21,240 bases of DNA from an uncultured Christensenellaceae bacterium (GTDB lineage: Bacteria > Bacillota > Clostridia > Christensenellales > MGBC116941). The notes beneath the pieces are model-generated. The model saw only the letters and a list, made by a program, of their open reading frames with translations, had not been told where the DNA came from and searched no databases. Below, one piece after another: positions 1 through 6,416 of the stretch; the stretch's first letter is position 1; each line of letters opens with the position of its first letter. The translations under genes were made by a program, and so were the position numbers. The DNA is taken from positions 1 to 21,240 of the forward strand of contig CAJUEF010000028.1 in NCBI GenBank assembly GCA_910585035.1, read 5' to 3'.

Positions 1-35
1 GTGAGAATGGGATTTTTGTTTGCTTAGTATATAGT

Positions 36-150
36 TTTTCTTTTTGTTACTTTTTAGGTGTTAATGTTTACAACGCTGCAATGTTTCAGCGTTGCATAAC
101 TTCGATATCGGAAATTAAAAATTTCCTATCTCAGTTAAAAGAAAAAGTAA
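36..150. repeat. Interrupted T/A-rich palindromic repeat downstream of fhs
   Basis: A T-rich arm at 36-55 (ending TTACTTTTT, 47-55) is the reverse complement of an A-rich arm at 142-150 (AAAAAGTAA). The same two arms lie almost together at 2200-2241. Here they are separated by about 80 bases that contain two small hairpins: CAACGCTG 71-78 with CAGCGTTG 87-94, and GGAAATT 110-116 with AATTTCC 120-126. The A-rich arm ends next to the fhs stop codon, so on the minus strand it gives T-rich RNA that may help end fhs transcription; that role is inference. No gene is visible in 1-164. Confidence 0.55.
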
Positions 151-164
151 GAAAGAAAAGTAAT

Positions 165-1823
165 CTAGAACAGTCCTGAAATCTCTCCGTTATCGTCAAT
201 GTCAATGCTGTTGGCAGCAGGCACCTTTGGAAGACCGGGCATAGCAATAATGTTTCCGGCAAAAGCAACGATAAAGCCGGCGCCGGCAGAAAGACGAATA
301 TCACGAATTGTAACCTCGAAATCAGTTGGGCGGGCAAGCTTTTTCATATCGTCTGAAAGGGAATATTGAGTTTTGGCAATACATACAGGCAGGTTCTTAT
401 ATCCGCCCTTTTCAATGAAAGAAAGGGAAGAAAGCGCCTGAGCAGTGAAAGTAACGCCCTTTGCCCCGTAAACCTTTGTTGCAATATCGGTGATTTTCTT
501 TTGATAATCATCTTCAAGGTTATAACTGAAAGTAAGTTTGCTGTCCTTTTCGCAAAGAGCGGCAACCTCTGTTGCAAGCTCCCTTGCGCCTTCGCCGCCT
601 TTAGCCCACACGTCGCTCATAACAGCTTTTACACCAAGGGCAGAGCAAGCGTCAATAACTGTTTGGATTTCCTTATCAGTATCGGAGGTAAAGCGGTTTA
701 CGCTTACTACAGCAGGCAGACCGTATACCTTTGTGATATTTTCGATATGCTTTTCAAGATTAGGCAGACCCTTTTTAACAGCGTCTATATTTTCTGTGTT
801 AAGGTCGGAAAGAGCTACTCCGCCATGGTGTTTAAGAGCACGGATAGTTGCAACGATAACAACAGCCTTTGGAGAAAGGTTTGCCTTGCGGCACTTAATA
901 TCCAGGAACTTTTCTGCGCCAAGGTCAGCGCCAAAGCCTGCTTCTGTAACAACGTAATCAGCCAGCTTAAGGGCTGTCTTGGTAGCTGTAACGGTGTTGC
1001 AGCCGTGGGCGATGTTGGCAAAAGGTCCGCCGTGGATAAATGCCGGAGTGTGGGCAAGGGTTTGAACTAGGTTAGGCATCATTGCCTGCTTGAGCAGAGT
1101 TGCAAGAGAGCCTTGAGCGCCAATTTGACCGGCTGTTACAGGCTCACCGTCATAGTTATAAGCAACAACAATGCTGCTAAGGCGTTCTTTTAAATCATGA
1201 ATGTCGCTGGCAAGGCAAAGAACAGCCATAATTTCAGAAGCGGCGGTTATGTCAAAACCGTCTTCACGGGGAACGCCGTTTTTATCTCCGCCAAGACCGC
1301 TTACAATGTTGCGAAGTTGTCTGTCGTTAACATCCATGCAGCGGCGCCAAACAATGCGGCGAGGGTCAATGTTGAGGCTGTTGCCCTGCTGCACATGGTT
1401 GTCAATAAGGGCGGCTAAAAGATTGTTGGCAGAGGTGATGGCGTGAAGGTCACCGGTAAAGTGAAGGTTGATTTCCTCCATAGGAACAACCTGTGAATAA
1501 CCTCCGCCTGCAGCTCCGCCTTTAACGCCGAACACAGGACCCAGAGAAGGCTCACGCAGTGCAAGCATAACTTGCTTTCCTATAAGGGCAAGTCCATCGG
1601 CAAGACCTACGGAAGTGGTGGTTTTGCCCTCTCCTGCCGGAGTTGGGTTAATGGCAGTTACGAGAATAAGATTGCCTTCTTTTGAACTGTTAAGCTTATT
1701 TGGGTCAACCTTTGCCATGGTGTTGCCATAGCGGATAAGTGCGTCACCCGGAATTCCAATATCCTTAGCTATATCGCCAATATCGCTAAGGACAGCTTTC
1801 TTTGCAATTTCAATGTCTGTCAT
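165..1823 (-). CDS. fhs: Formate--tetrahydrofolate ligase
   Basis: This enzyme ligates formate to tetrahydrofolate using ATP and yields 10-formyl-THF for one-carbon metabolism (purines, formyl-Met, and the methyl branch of the Wood-Ljungdahl pathway in acetogens). The protein has 552 residues, the usual family length of about 550-560. It carries the phosphate-binding loop TPAGEGKTTT at residues 61-70, preceded by an ITAINPT-like stretch, and the family segments REPSLGPVFGVKGGAAGGGY and HGGPFANIAHGCN. The start is ATG at 1823 with an AAGGAG ribosome binding site (CTCCTT on plus, 1833-1838) nine bases away. The stop is TAG. It is a single gene, divergent from the PspC-mnmG pair, with its own promoter at 1857-1884. 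Nothing suggests damage. Assignment is secure; whether the cell is an acetogen cannot be told from this window. Confidence 0.97.
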   Translation of the reverse strand: MTDIEIAKKAVLSDIGDIAKDIGIPGDALIRYGNTMAKVDPNKLNSSKEGNLILVTAINPTPAGEGKTTTSVGLADGLALIGKQVMLALREPSLGPVFGVKGGAAGGGYSQVVPMEEINLHFTGDLHAITSANNLLAALIDNHVQQGNSLNIDPRRIVWRRCMDVNDRQLRNIVSGLGGDKNGVPREDGFDITAASEIMAVLCLASDIHDLKERLSSIVVAYNYDGEPVTAGQIGAQGSLATLLKQAMMPNLVQTLAHTPAFIHGGPFANIAHGCNTVTATKTALKLADYVVTEAGFGADLGAEKFLDIKCRKANLSPKAVVIVATIRALKHHGGVALSDLNTENIDAVKKGLPNLEKHIENITKVYGLPAVVSVNRFTSDTDKEIQTVIDACSALGVKAVMSDVWAKGGEGARELATEVAALCEKDSKLTFSYNLEDDYQKKITDIATKVYGAKGVTFTAQALSSLSFIEKGGYKNLPVCIAKTQYSLSDDMKKLARPTDFEVTIRDIRLSAGAGFIVAFAGNIIAMPGLPKVPAANSIDIDDNGEISGLF

Positions 1824-1856
1824 TTTTTAACACTCCTTAAAACTTTTGATAATTTT

Positions 1857-1884
1857 ATTATACGTTGACAGTCGGTTTTTGCAA
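1857..1884 (-). promoter_or_regulatory. Probable sigma-A promoter of fhs
   Basis: On the minus strand a TTGCAA -35 box (1879-1884) and a perfect TATAAT -10 box (ATTATA on plus, 1857-1862) are 16 bases apart. They lie about 35 bases upstream of the fhs start codon. I see no tetrahydrofolate riboswitch between this promoter and the gene. Confidence 0.6.
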
Positions 1885-1930
1885 AGGAAGCTTTTGTATA
1901 TTCGGATAAAAAACAGAAAGATTATTCGGT

Positions 1931-2003
1931 TTGTGTCATTTGGCATAATATGCTATAATAACCTCACAAAGCACAACCAAAATCAAAGATTTTGTGTGCT
2001 TTG
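1931..2003 (+). promoter_or_regulatory. Promoter-like site followed by a strong hairpin, unit 1
   Basis: TTGTGT (1931-1936), a 17-base spacer and an extended -10 TGCTATAAT (1951-1959) form a good sigma-A promoter directed toward the PspC gene and mnmG. The transcribed part begins with a hairpin: CAAAGCACA and CAAAATC (1967-1984, with a two-base bulge) pair with 1988-2003 around an AAA loop, 16 base pairs in all. The 21-base stretch at 1950-1970 recurs with two mismatches at 2077-2097. The leader to the PspC start would be over 300 bases; no known RNA family was recognised in it. Confidence 0.45.
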
Positions 2004-2076
2004 GAGAACATTGGAACACGCTTTGGGCTATCGCCATTGCAGCTGTCGCTGCTGCTTGCTGCCGCAAGCTGAAAGC

Positions 2077-2120
2077 ATGTTATAATAACCTCACGAAATG
2101 GTTGCAAAAGCAAAGCTTTT
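2077..2120 (+). repeat. Second copy of the -10/hairpin unit
   Basis: Bases 2077-2097 repeat 1950-1970 with two differences, including the extended -10 TGTTATAAT (2078-2086). As in unit 1, a small hairpin with an AAA loop follows (AAAAGC 2106-2111, GCTTTT 2115-2120). The -35 is weak: TTGCTG at 2056-2061 with a 19-base spacer. The period between units is 127 bases. It could be a second promoter or a duplicated extragenic repeat. Confidence 0.35.
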
Positions 2121-2149
2121 TTACCTTTCTTTTAAAAAAGAAAGGTAAA
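2120..2149. repeat. Perfect 14-bp palindrome, T/A-rich hairpin
   Basis: TTTACCTTTCTTTT (2120-2133) and its exact reverse complement (2136-2149) are separated by only two bases. It lacks a GC-rich stem followed by a T-run, so it is not a standard terminator. It resembles the T/A-rich palindromes at 2200-2241 and at the left edge of the window. Confidence 0.5.
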
Positions 2150-2199
2150 GCCAAAGAAAACTAATTATAAAAAAAGAAGTCAATATAAAAATATAAGGT

Positions 2200-2241
2200 T
2201 TTCTTTTTGTTGCTTTTTCTTTTTTCTAAAAGAAAAAGTAA
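2200..2241. repeat. T/A-rich palindromic repeat, compact copy
   Basis: The T-rich stretch that starts at 2200 ends in an arm at 2210-2223. This pairs with 2228-2241 over 14 bp with one G-T pair (core CTTTTTCTTTT / AAAAGAAAAAG) around a TTCT loop. The arms and the preceding TTTTCTTTTTGTT match the interrupted copy at 36-150, so this is a repeat family with two members in the window. It lies about 50 bases upstream of the PspC gene. Confidence 0.55.
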
Positions 2242-2293
2242 GAGAAGCAGGAAATATTTTAATTATTAAAATAAAGAAATTAAGGTGTATACA

Positions 2294-2476
2294 ATGAACA
2301 GACATTTTTATAAAACGTATAGAAATAAAATGATAGCCGGAGTTTGCAGCGGTATTTCGGAAGAATTTAATGTTGATGTGAGTATAATTCGTGTGGTATG
2401 GGCTCTTACGGCATTTGGCTGGGGCTCGGGTATTGTACTGTATATACTTTGTGCAATTATATTCCCTACGGAATAG
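2294..2476 (+). CDS. Small PspC-domain membrane protein
   Basis: A 60-residue protein that consists almost entirely of a PspC domain. The N-terminal RNKMIAGVCSGISEEFNVD (about residues 10-28) is the family signature. One membrane helix follows at about residues 36-57 (WALTAFGWGSGIVLYILCAI), ending in FPTE. PspC-domain proteins are linked to envelope stress responses; stand-alone short forms are common in Firmicutes and their exact role is unclear. The ATG at 2294 was preferred to an in-frame GTG at 2285 because AAGGTG (2282-2287) sits six bases before the ATG and overlaps the GTG. The gene ends 25 bases before mnmG and is probably co-transcribed with it. Confidence 0.85.
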   Translation: MNRHFYKTYRNKMIAGVCSGISEEFNVDVSIIRVVWALTAFGWGSGIVLYILCAIIFPTE

Positions 2477-2501
2477 AGATATTTAAGGAAAGGCAGAATA
2501 C

Positions 2502-4379
2502 ATGAGTTTTTTTGCAGGGGAATATGACGTTGTTGTTGTTGGGGCAGGCCATGCAGGAGTGGAAGCAGGGCTTGCGGCTGCGAGAATGGGAAAATCCACC
2601 CTTATGCTTACAATAAATCTGGACGGTATTGCCTTAATGGCTTGTAATCCTGCTATTGGAGGCACATCCAAAGGGCATCTTGTGCGAGAAGTAGACGCCC
2701 TTGGAGGACAGATGGGTATAAGCGCTGACGCAACACTTATACAAATGCGCATGATAAACACGGGCAAAGGTCCCGCTGTTCATTCGCTGCGGGCACAGCA
2801 GGATAAGAAAGACTATCAAAGATATATGAAGCAGGTGCTTGAGAACACGGAAAACCTGGAAATTGCCGAGGGCGAGGCAGTGGAAATACTCACGGAAAAG
2901 GGCTGCGCTGTCGGCGTGGTTACCGCCAGCGGACGGGAATACAGGTGTAAAGCGGTTATTCTTGCCTGCGGCGTGTATTTGGAAAGCAACATTATAATAG
3001 GTGAATATAATGTAAAAAGCGGTCCTTGCGGGCTGAAAAATTCCACCGGACTTTCGGACTGTTTACGCAGGCTTGGTTTTGAGCTTCGAAGGTTTAAAAC
3101 GGGAACTCCCCCAAGAGTGGATAAGCGCACCATAGATTTTTCTGTTTTTGAAGAGCAAAAGGGAGACAAGCCGATTATTCCATTTTCCTTTTTAAGCGAC
3201 GGTATTAAAAGAGAGCAGCAAAGCTGTTATCTTGGATATACTAATGAGAGAACTCATGAAATTCTAAGGTCTAACCTAAGCAGAAGCCCTATGTTCAGCG
3301 GAAGCATAAAGGGAACAGGGGCGAGGTACTGTCCGTCAATTGAGGATAAGGTTACAAGGTTTGGGGATAAGCCCCGTCATCAGTTGTTTTTAGAGCCGGA
3401 AGGCAGGGATACCAACGAAATTTATGTGCAGGGCATGAGCACAAGTATGCCTGAGGATGTGCAAATAGAATTTATAAGAAGTATTAAAGGGCTGGAAAAT
3501 GCACATATTATGCGTAGCGCCTATGCTATTGAATACGACTGTATTGATCCAACGGCGTTAAAACAGAGCCTGGAGGCAAAGAGCATAGCAGGTCTGTTTT
3601 TTGCGGGGCAGATAAACGGCAGCAGCGGTTACGAGGAAGCGGCTGCACAGGGTATAATTGCAGGTATAAACGCTGTGCAGTATATAAAGCAGGAAGAGCC
3701 TTTGATACTGGACAGAAGCGAAGGATATATCGGCGTGCTCATAGATGACTTGGTTATAAAGGGTACAAACGAGCCTTACCGCATGATGACATCCCGTGCG
3801 GAATACCGCCTTACGCTGCGGCAGGATAACGCAGATTTGAGACTTACAGAAAAGGGCTATAAGGTGGGACTTGTCAGCAAAGAGCGGTATGAGCGTATGC
3901 TGGAAAAGAAAAACGGGCTGGAAAAGGCTGTTAAGCGTCTTAAATCTACCCATGTAGGCAAAGACGAATATTTGGGAATGCTGCTTGAGGAGAGACAGGC
4001 GGGGGATATGAATTCATCCTCCCTTTATGATCTGTTAAAGCGCAAAGGCATTTATTACAGGGACATTGCCGTATATGACAGTGAGCAGCCGTCAAAAGAA
4101 GTGATAGAACAGCTGGAGACAGAGGCTAAATATGAAGGATATATTGTAAAGCAGCAGAAACAGATAGAAGAGTTCCGGCGCAATGAAAGCTGCTTAATCC
4201 CCGATGATATTGATTATGACGAGGTAGGCAGTCTTCGCATTGAAGCTGTGCAGAAACTTAAAAAGCTACGTCCCAAAAACATTGGTCAGGCAGGACGAAT
4301 ATCAGGGGTATCACCGGCGGATATATCGGTTTTATCAGTGTATGTGCACAGGATGAAGGCAATGAAGAATATGCATTAA
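2502..4379 (+). CDS. mnmG: tRNA uridine-5-carboxymethylaminomethyl modification enzyme MnmG (GidA)
   Basis: FAD-dependent protein that acts with MnmE to place the carboxymethylaminomethyl group on wobble uridine 34 of certain tRNAs. The 625-residue length is normal. The FAD-binding Rossmann motif GAGHAG is at residues 14-19, followed by the family segment ACNPAIGGTSKGHLVREVD. Cys277 lies in ARYCPSIEDK, at the same position as the catalytically important Cys277 described for E. coli. The C-terminal domain is complete, ending RMKAMKNMH. An AAGGAAAGG ribosome binding site precedes the ATG. MnmE and RsmG, frequent neighbours in Firmicutes, are not next to it. A second copy of its last coding bases lies 155 bases downstream (4521-4621). 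Confidence 0.97.
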   Translation: MSFFAGEYDVVVVGAGHAGVEAGLAAARMGKSTLMLTINLDGIALMACNPAIGGTSKGHLVREVDALGGQMGISADATLIQMRMINTGKGPAVHSLRAQQDKKDYQRYMKQVLENTENLEIAEGEAVEILTEKGCAVGVVTASGREYRCKAVILACGVYLESNIIIGEYNVKSGPCGLKNSTGLSDCLRRLGFELRRFKTGTPPRVDKRTIDFSVFEEQKGDKPIIPFSFLSDGIKREQQSCYLGYTNERTHEILRSNLSRSPMFSGSIKGTGARYCPSIEDKVTRFGDKPRHQLFLEPEGRDTNEIYVQGMSTSMPEDVQIEFIRSIKGLENAHIMRSAYAIEYDCIDPTALKQSLEAKSIAGLFFAGQINGSSGYEEAAAQGIIAGINAVQYIKQEEPLILDRSEGYIGVLIDDLVIKGTNEPYRMMTSRAEYRLTLRQDNADLRLTEKGYKVGLVSKERYERMLEKKNGLEKAVKRLKSTHVGKDEYLGMLLEERQAGDMNSSSLYDLLKRKGIYYRDIAVYDSEQPSKEVIEQLETEAKYEGYIVKQQKQIEEFRRNESCLIPDDIDYDEVGSLRIEAVQKLKKLRPKNIGQAGRISGVSPADISVLSVYVHRMKAMKNMH

Positions 4380-4409
4380 ATTCTGAGTATTGTACGAAAT
4401 ATAAAGCTT

Positions 4410-4520
4410 GAAAGGAATACCCAAGGGATACCCAAAAAAGCTTTAGGTTTTTTGGGTAAGAGGAGTAGTGATGAAGCGTGTGTATACTTTCGACGAAAGT
4501 CGAAAGAGGAGCAAAGCGAA
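4410..4520 (+). repeat. Hairpin/micro-ORF repeat, copy A
   Basis: First of three related units downstream of mnmG. It begins with a 30-base stretch (4410-4439) identical to 4864-4893 in copy C. It contains an 11-bp hairpin (4429-4439 with 4448-4458; core ACCCAAAAAA / TTTTTTGGGT), then AGAGGAG, an ATG at 4471, and a second perfect 8-bp hairpin CTTTCGAC-GAAA-GTCGAAAG (4487-4506). After AGCGAAAT the sequence joins the relic mnmG tail. The first hairpin may also end mnmG transcription, but no T-run follows the stem. Confidence 0.75.
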
Positions 4521-4626
4521 ATCAACTACGACGAGGTCAGGCAGGACGTATATCAGGGGTATCTCCAGCGGACATATCAGTTTTGGCGGTGTATGTACAC
4601 AGGATGAAAGCAATGAAGTAAAGTAA
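4471..4626 (+). CDS. Chimeric 51-codon reading frame in repeat copy A (doubtful)
   Basis: Starting at the ATG used in all three repeat copies, this frame opens MKRVYTFDESRKRSKAK. It has lost the stop found in copies B and C (TAA changed to TCA), so it runs on through the relic mnmG tail in a frame different from mnmG. AGAGGAG lies about six bases upstream. The second half is out-of-frame mnmG sequence, so it is unlikely to be a selected protein. It is listed because translation looks possible. Confidence 0.2.
   Translation: MKRVYTFDESRKRSKAKSTTTRSGRTYIRGISSGHISFGGVCTQDESNEVK
4521..4621 (+). pseudogene. Relic duplicate of the 3' end of mnmG
   Basis: Bases 4535-4621 read in the mnmG frame as residues 595-622 of MnmG (GQAGRISGVSPADISVL...) followed by a stop. 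Against the intact gene (4284-4367) there are 10 differences in 84 bases, in 9 codons. Eight of these codons are synonymous and one gives Ser-to-Ala. Just upstream, 4521-4537 matches the intact segment 4209-4225 (ATT GAT TAT GAC GAG GT, encoding I-D/N-Y-D-E-V). About 61 bases present in the intact gene are therefore missing between the two pieces, joined at a shared GGT. The synonymous pattern says this piece diverged while still part of a working mnmG allele. It has no start of its own. Bases 4627-4735 after it hold nothing I recognise. Confidence 0.8.
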
Positions 4627-4735
4627 GGCGTTAAAGAGTTGCCGTTTTGATGGCAGTTATTTGTAAAATAAATTATATATGAAAAGTTGTTAGTTGGGAT
4701 GAGGGATTATTTTTATCTTTAAGAGCGCATAAGGG

Positions 4736-4860
4736 TTCTCCAAAAATCCAAAGATTTTTGGAGAAAAGGAGCAGTGATGAAGCGAGTGTATACTTTCGAC
4801 GAATGTCGAAAGGGGAACATAGCGAAATAAATTTTAACGTAGCGAAGTGAAATTGGATGC
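4736..4860 (+). repeat. Hairpin/micro-ORF repeat, copy B
   Basis: A perfect 13-bp hairpin (TTCTCCAAAAATC 4736-4748 with 4753-4765, loop CAAA) has different sequence but the same position as the first hairpin of copies A and C. Then follow AAAGGAG, an ATG at 4777, the palindrome CTTTCGAC-GAAT-GTCGAAAG (4793-4812) and the AGCGAAATAA end. A further imperfect hairpin, AATTTTAAC ... GTGAAATT (about 4830-4853), follows. That the first stem changed its bases yet stayed paired suggests the structure matters. Confidence 0.75.
4777..4830 (+). CDS. Possible 17-residue peptide, repeat copy B
   Basis: ATG at 4777 with AAAGGAG seven to eight bases upstream opens a 17-codon frame, MKRVYTFDECRKGNIAK, ended by TAA. 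Over 54 bases it differs from copy C at a single position, a synonymous Arg codon (CGA versus CGT). No known peptide family was recognised. Arguments for translation are the ribosome binding sites and the synonymous change. The argument against is that most of the frame is also a DNA palindrome, so base pairing alone could explain the conservation. Confidence 0.3.
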   Translation: MKRVYTFDECRKGNIAK

Positions 4861-4863
4861 AAA

Positions 4864-4980
4864 GAAAGGAATACCCAAGGGATACCCAAAAAACATGAAA
4901 GTTTTTTGGGTAAGAGGAGGAATTATGAAGCGTGTGTATACTTTCGACGAATGTCGAAAGGGGAACATAGCGAAATAAAT
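4864..4980 (+). repeat. Hairpin/micro-ORF repeat, copy C
   Basis: Bases 4864-4893 are identical to 4410-4439 of copy A. A 12-bp hairpin (4883-4894 with 4901-4912, core TACCCAAAAAAC / GTTTTTTGGGTA), the strong site GAGGAGG (4914-4920), the ATG at 4925 and the palindrome CTTTCGAC-GAAT-GTCGAAAG (4941-4960) follow in the same order as in the other copies. The sequence after it (GAAAGGAAT, 4987-4995) looks like the start of another unit and merges into the ribosome binding region of the next gene. Confidence 0.75.
4925..4978 (+). CDS. Possible 17-residue peptide, repeat copy C
   Basis: Same 17-residue frame as copy B (MKRVYTFDECRKGNIAK), with the best ribosome binding site of the three copies: GAGGAGG ending four bases before the ATG. 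It ends 28 bases before the start of the dipeptidase gene, so if translated it could act as a leader peptide for that gene. That link is inference from position only. Confidence 0.3.
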   Translation: MKRVYTFDECRKGNIAK

Positions 4981-5006
4981 TCCAACGAAAGGAATGGTGG
5001 TTTAGT

Positions 5007-6332
5007 TTGATCGAAAATGCAAAAAAATGGCTGGAAGATAATTATGAAAATATGCTGCTTGATTTGGCTGATCTTATCGCATGCCCAAGTGTAAAGAGCA
5101 GCGCAGAAGATGGCAAGCCTTTTGGACAGGGCTGTTATGATGCTCTTATGTGCGTAAAGGGCATGTGTGAAAAATTTGGTTTTACTTTTCATAATTTAGA
5201 CGGCTACATCGGATATATGGATTATGAGGACAGAGGAGAAATGCCGGAATACGGCGTGCTGGTGCATGTGGATGTTGTGCCGCCGTGTGACTTTACAACA
5301 GACCCTTATATGCTAATACGTAAAAACGGTAAGCTCATTGCAAGAGGCGTTATGGATGATAAGGGTCCTTGCGTAATTATAATATATGTATTGGCTGCAC
5401 TTAAAAGAGCCGGATTTATACCGGAGCATAACGTGCGCTTGCTTTTTGGATGCGATGAAGAAAGCGGCTGGCAGGATATAGAATATGCAAAGAAGCATGG
5501 GGTTATCCCAAAGAGAGGCTACTCTCCAGATGCAGACTATCCTCTTATTAACAAAGAGAAGGGGATTTTAACCCTTGGACTTAACAAAGAGCTTAAAAGC
5601 GATAAAATTATGTCCATAAAAGCAGGGGAAGCTGTTAATGCAGTACCGGATATTTGCGAAGCTTTACTTGGAATTTCAAAAGAGGAAACAGAAAAACTTT
5701 TTGAAAGCTGCAATGTAAAAGCAGAAATTGAGGAAACAGAAAAAGGATGCCATGTCCGTGTTAAGGGCAGAGCGTCTCACGCCAGCATACCTCATCAGGG
5801 AGATAATGCAGGAATTAAGATGCTCAGTGTACTCAAGGAACTGGATACAAACTTTACGGATTTATACGAGCGGTTTAAAAATGTTAGGGGAACAGGGCTT
5901 GGATTTTCAAACGTAAATTTAACCTGTACCCTTTCAAAAATAGACTATAATGATGGTAAACTTAAACTTAATGTTGACATGAGACATCCTCATGATATAG
6001 AATTTAACCAGGTTGACGCCACCATTAAAAGCGCATTAAGAGATTTTGAAATAGATCTTATAAATCATAACCCTATTCACAGTGTGGATGAGAACGACCC
6101 GTTATGTACATTGCTTTTAAAGGCGTATGAAATGGAGACCGGAAATGTAGGCAGGCCCCGCAGTATTGGCGGCGGTACTTATTCCCGTGCTTTTGAAACG
6201 GGAGTTGCTTTTGGATGTACCTTTGAGCACGAGCCAATGTGTGCTCATATGGCAGATGAATTTATGCTTGAAGAAAGCGTTAAAATGAATTTACGTATTC
6301 AGCTTCAGGGTATATACCAGCTTTGCAGATAA
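5007..6332 (+). CDS. pepV: M20-family metallodipeptidase (PepV/Sapep-like)
   Basis: Zinc- or manganese-dependent cytoplasmic dipeptidase of the M20 family. The 441-residue length fits PepV/Sapep enzymes. Metal-site motifs are present in order: HVDVVP with His87 and Asp89, ARGVMDDKGP with Asp117, the DEESGWQDIEY segment with Glu151-Glu152, SPDADYP with Asp175, and a C-terminal His in MCAHMADEF. RASHASIPHQGDNA marks the lid/dimerisation domain. No ATG is suitable: one at 4994 stops after two codons. The TTG at 5007 with GGTGG six bases upstream is therefore taken as the start, and it gives a family-like N-terminus (IENAKKWLEDNYENML). The gene follows the repeat cluster directly. The exact peptide preference cannot be read from the sequence. 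Confidence 0.9.
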   Translation: MIENAKKWLEDNYENMLLDLADLIACPSVKSSAEDGKPFGQGCYDALMCVKGMCEKFGFTFHNLDGYIGYMDYEDRGEMPEYGVLVHVDVVPPCDFTTDPYMLIRKNGKLIARGVMDDKGPCVIIIYVLAALKRAGFIPEHNVRLLFGCDEESGWQDIEYAKKHGVIPKRGYSPDADYPLINKEKGILTLGLNKELKSDKIMSIKAGEAVNAVPDICEALLGISKEETEKLFESCNVKAEIEETEKGCHVRVKGRASHASIPHQGDNAGIKMLSVLKELDTNFTDLYERFKNVRGTGLGFSNVNLTCTLSKIDYNDGKLKLNVDMRHPHDIEFNQVDATIKSALRDFEIDLINHNPIHSVDENDPLCTLLLKAYEMETGNVGRPRSIGGGTYSRAFETGVAFGCTFEHEPMCAHMADEFMLEESVKMNLRIQLQGIYQLCR

Positions 6333-6416
6333 ATTTATCAAATTAAAGCTTAATAGTTAAAATCTCCTTTTGAGCTGATAATGTTGAATTACAAATGTTT
6401 ATTTTGAGGTAGGCTT

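Noticed and set aside
366..1070. Long plus-strand open frames opposite fhs (234 and 139 codons)
   Set aside because: Antisense shadows of fhs; the minus-strand protein has all family motifs, while the plus frames have no recognisable domain or start signal.
1824..1960. Tetrahydrofolate riboswitch upstream of fhs
   Set aside because: The leader after the promoter is only about 30 bases, too short for the aptamer, and no conserved motif is seen.
1846..2085. A 79-codon plus-strand open frame in the fhs/PspC gap
   Set aside because: No ribosome binding site, atypical Cys/Leu/Arg-rich composition, and it runs across the fhs promoter, the plus-strand promoter-like site and a strong hairpin.
3558..3953. 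131-codon minus-strand frame inside mnmG
   Set aside because: Antisense shadow of a complete, well-conserved gene, without start signals.
4410..4980. The three repeats as a CRISPR array
   Set aside because: Units are over 100 bases, unevenly spaced, hairpin-rich and carry reading frames; there are no uniform spacers or cas genes.
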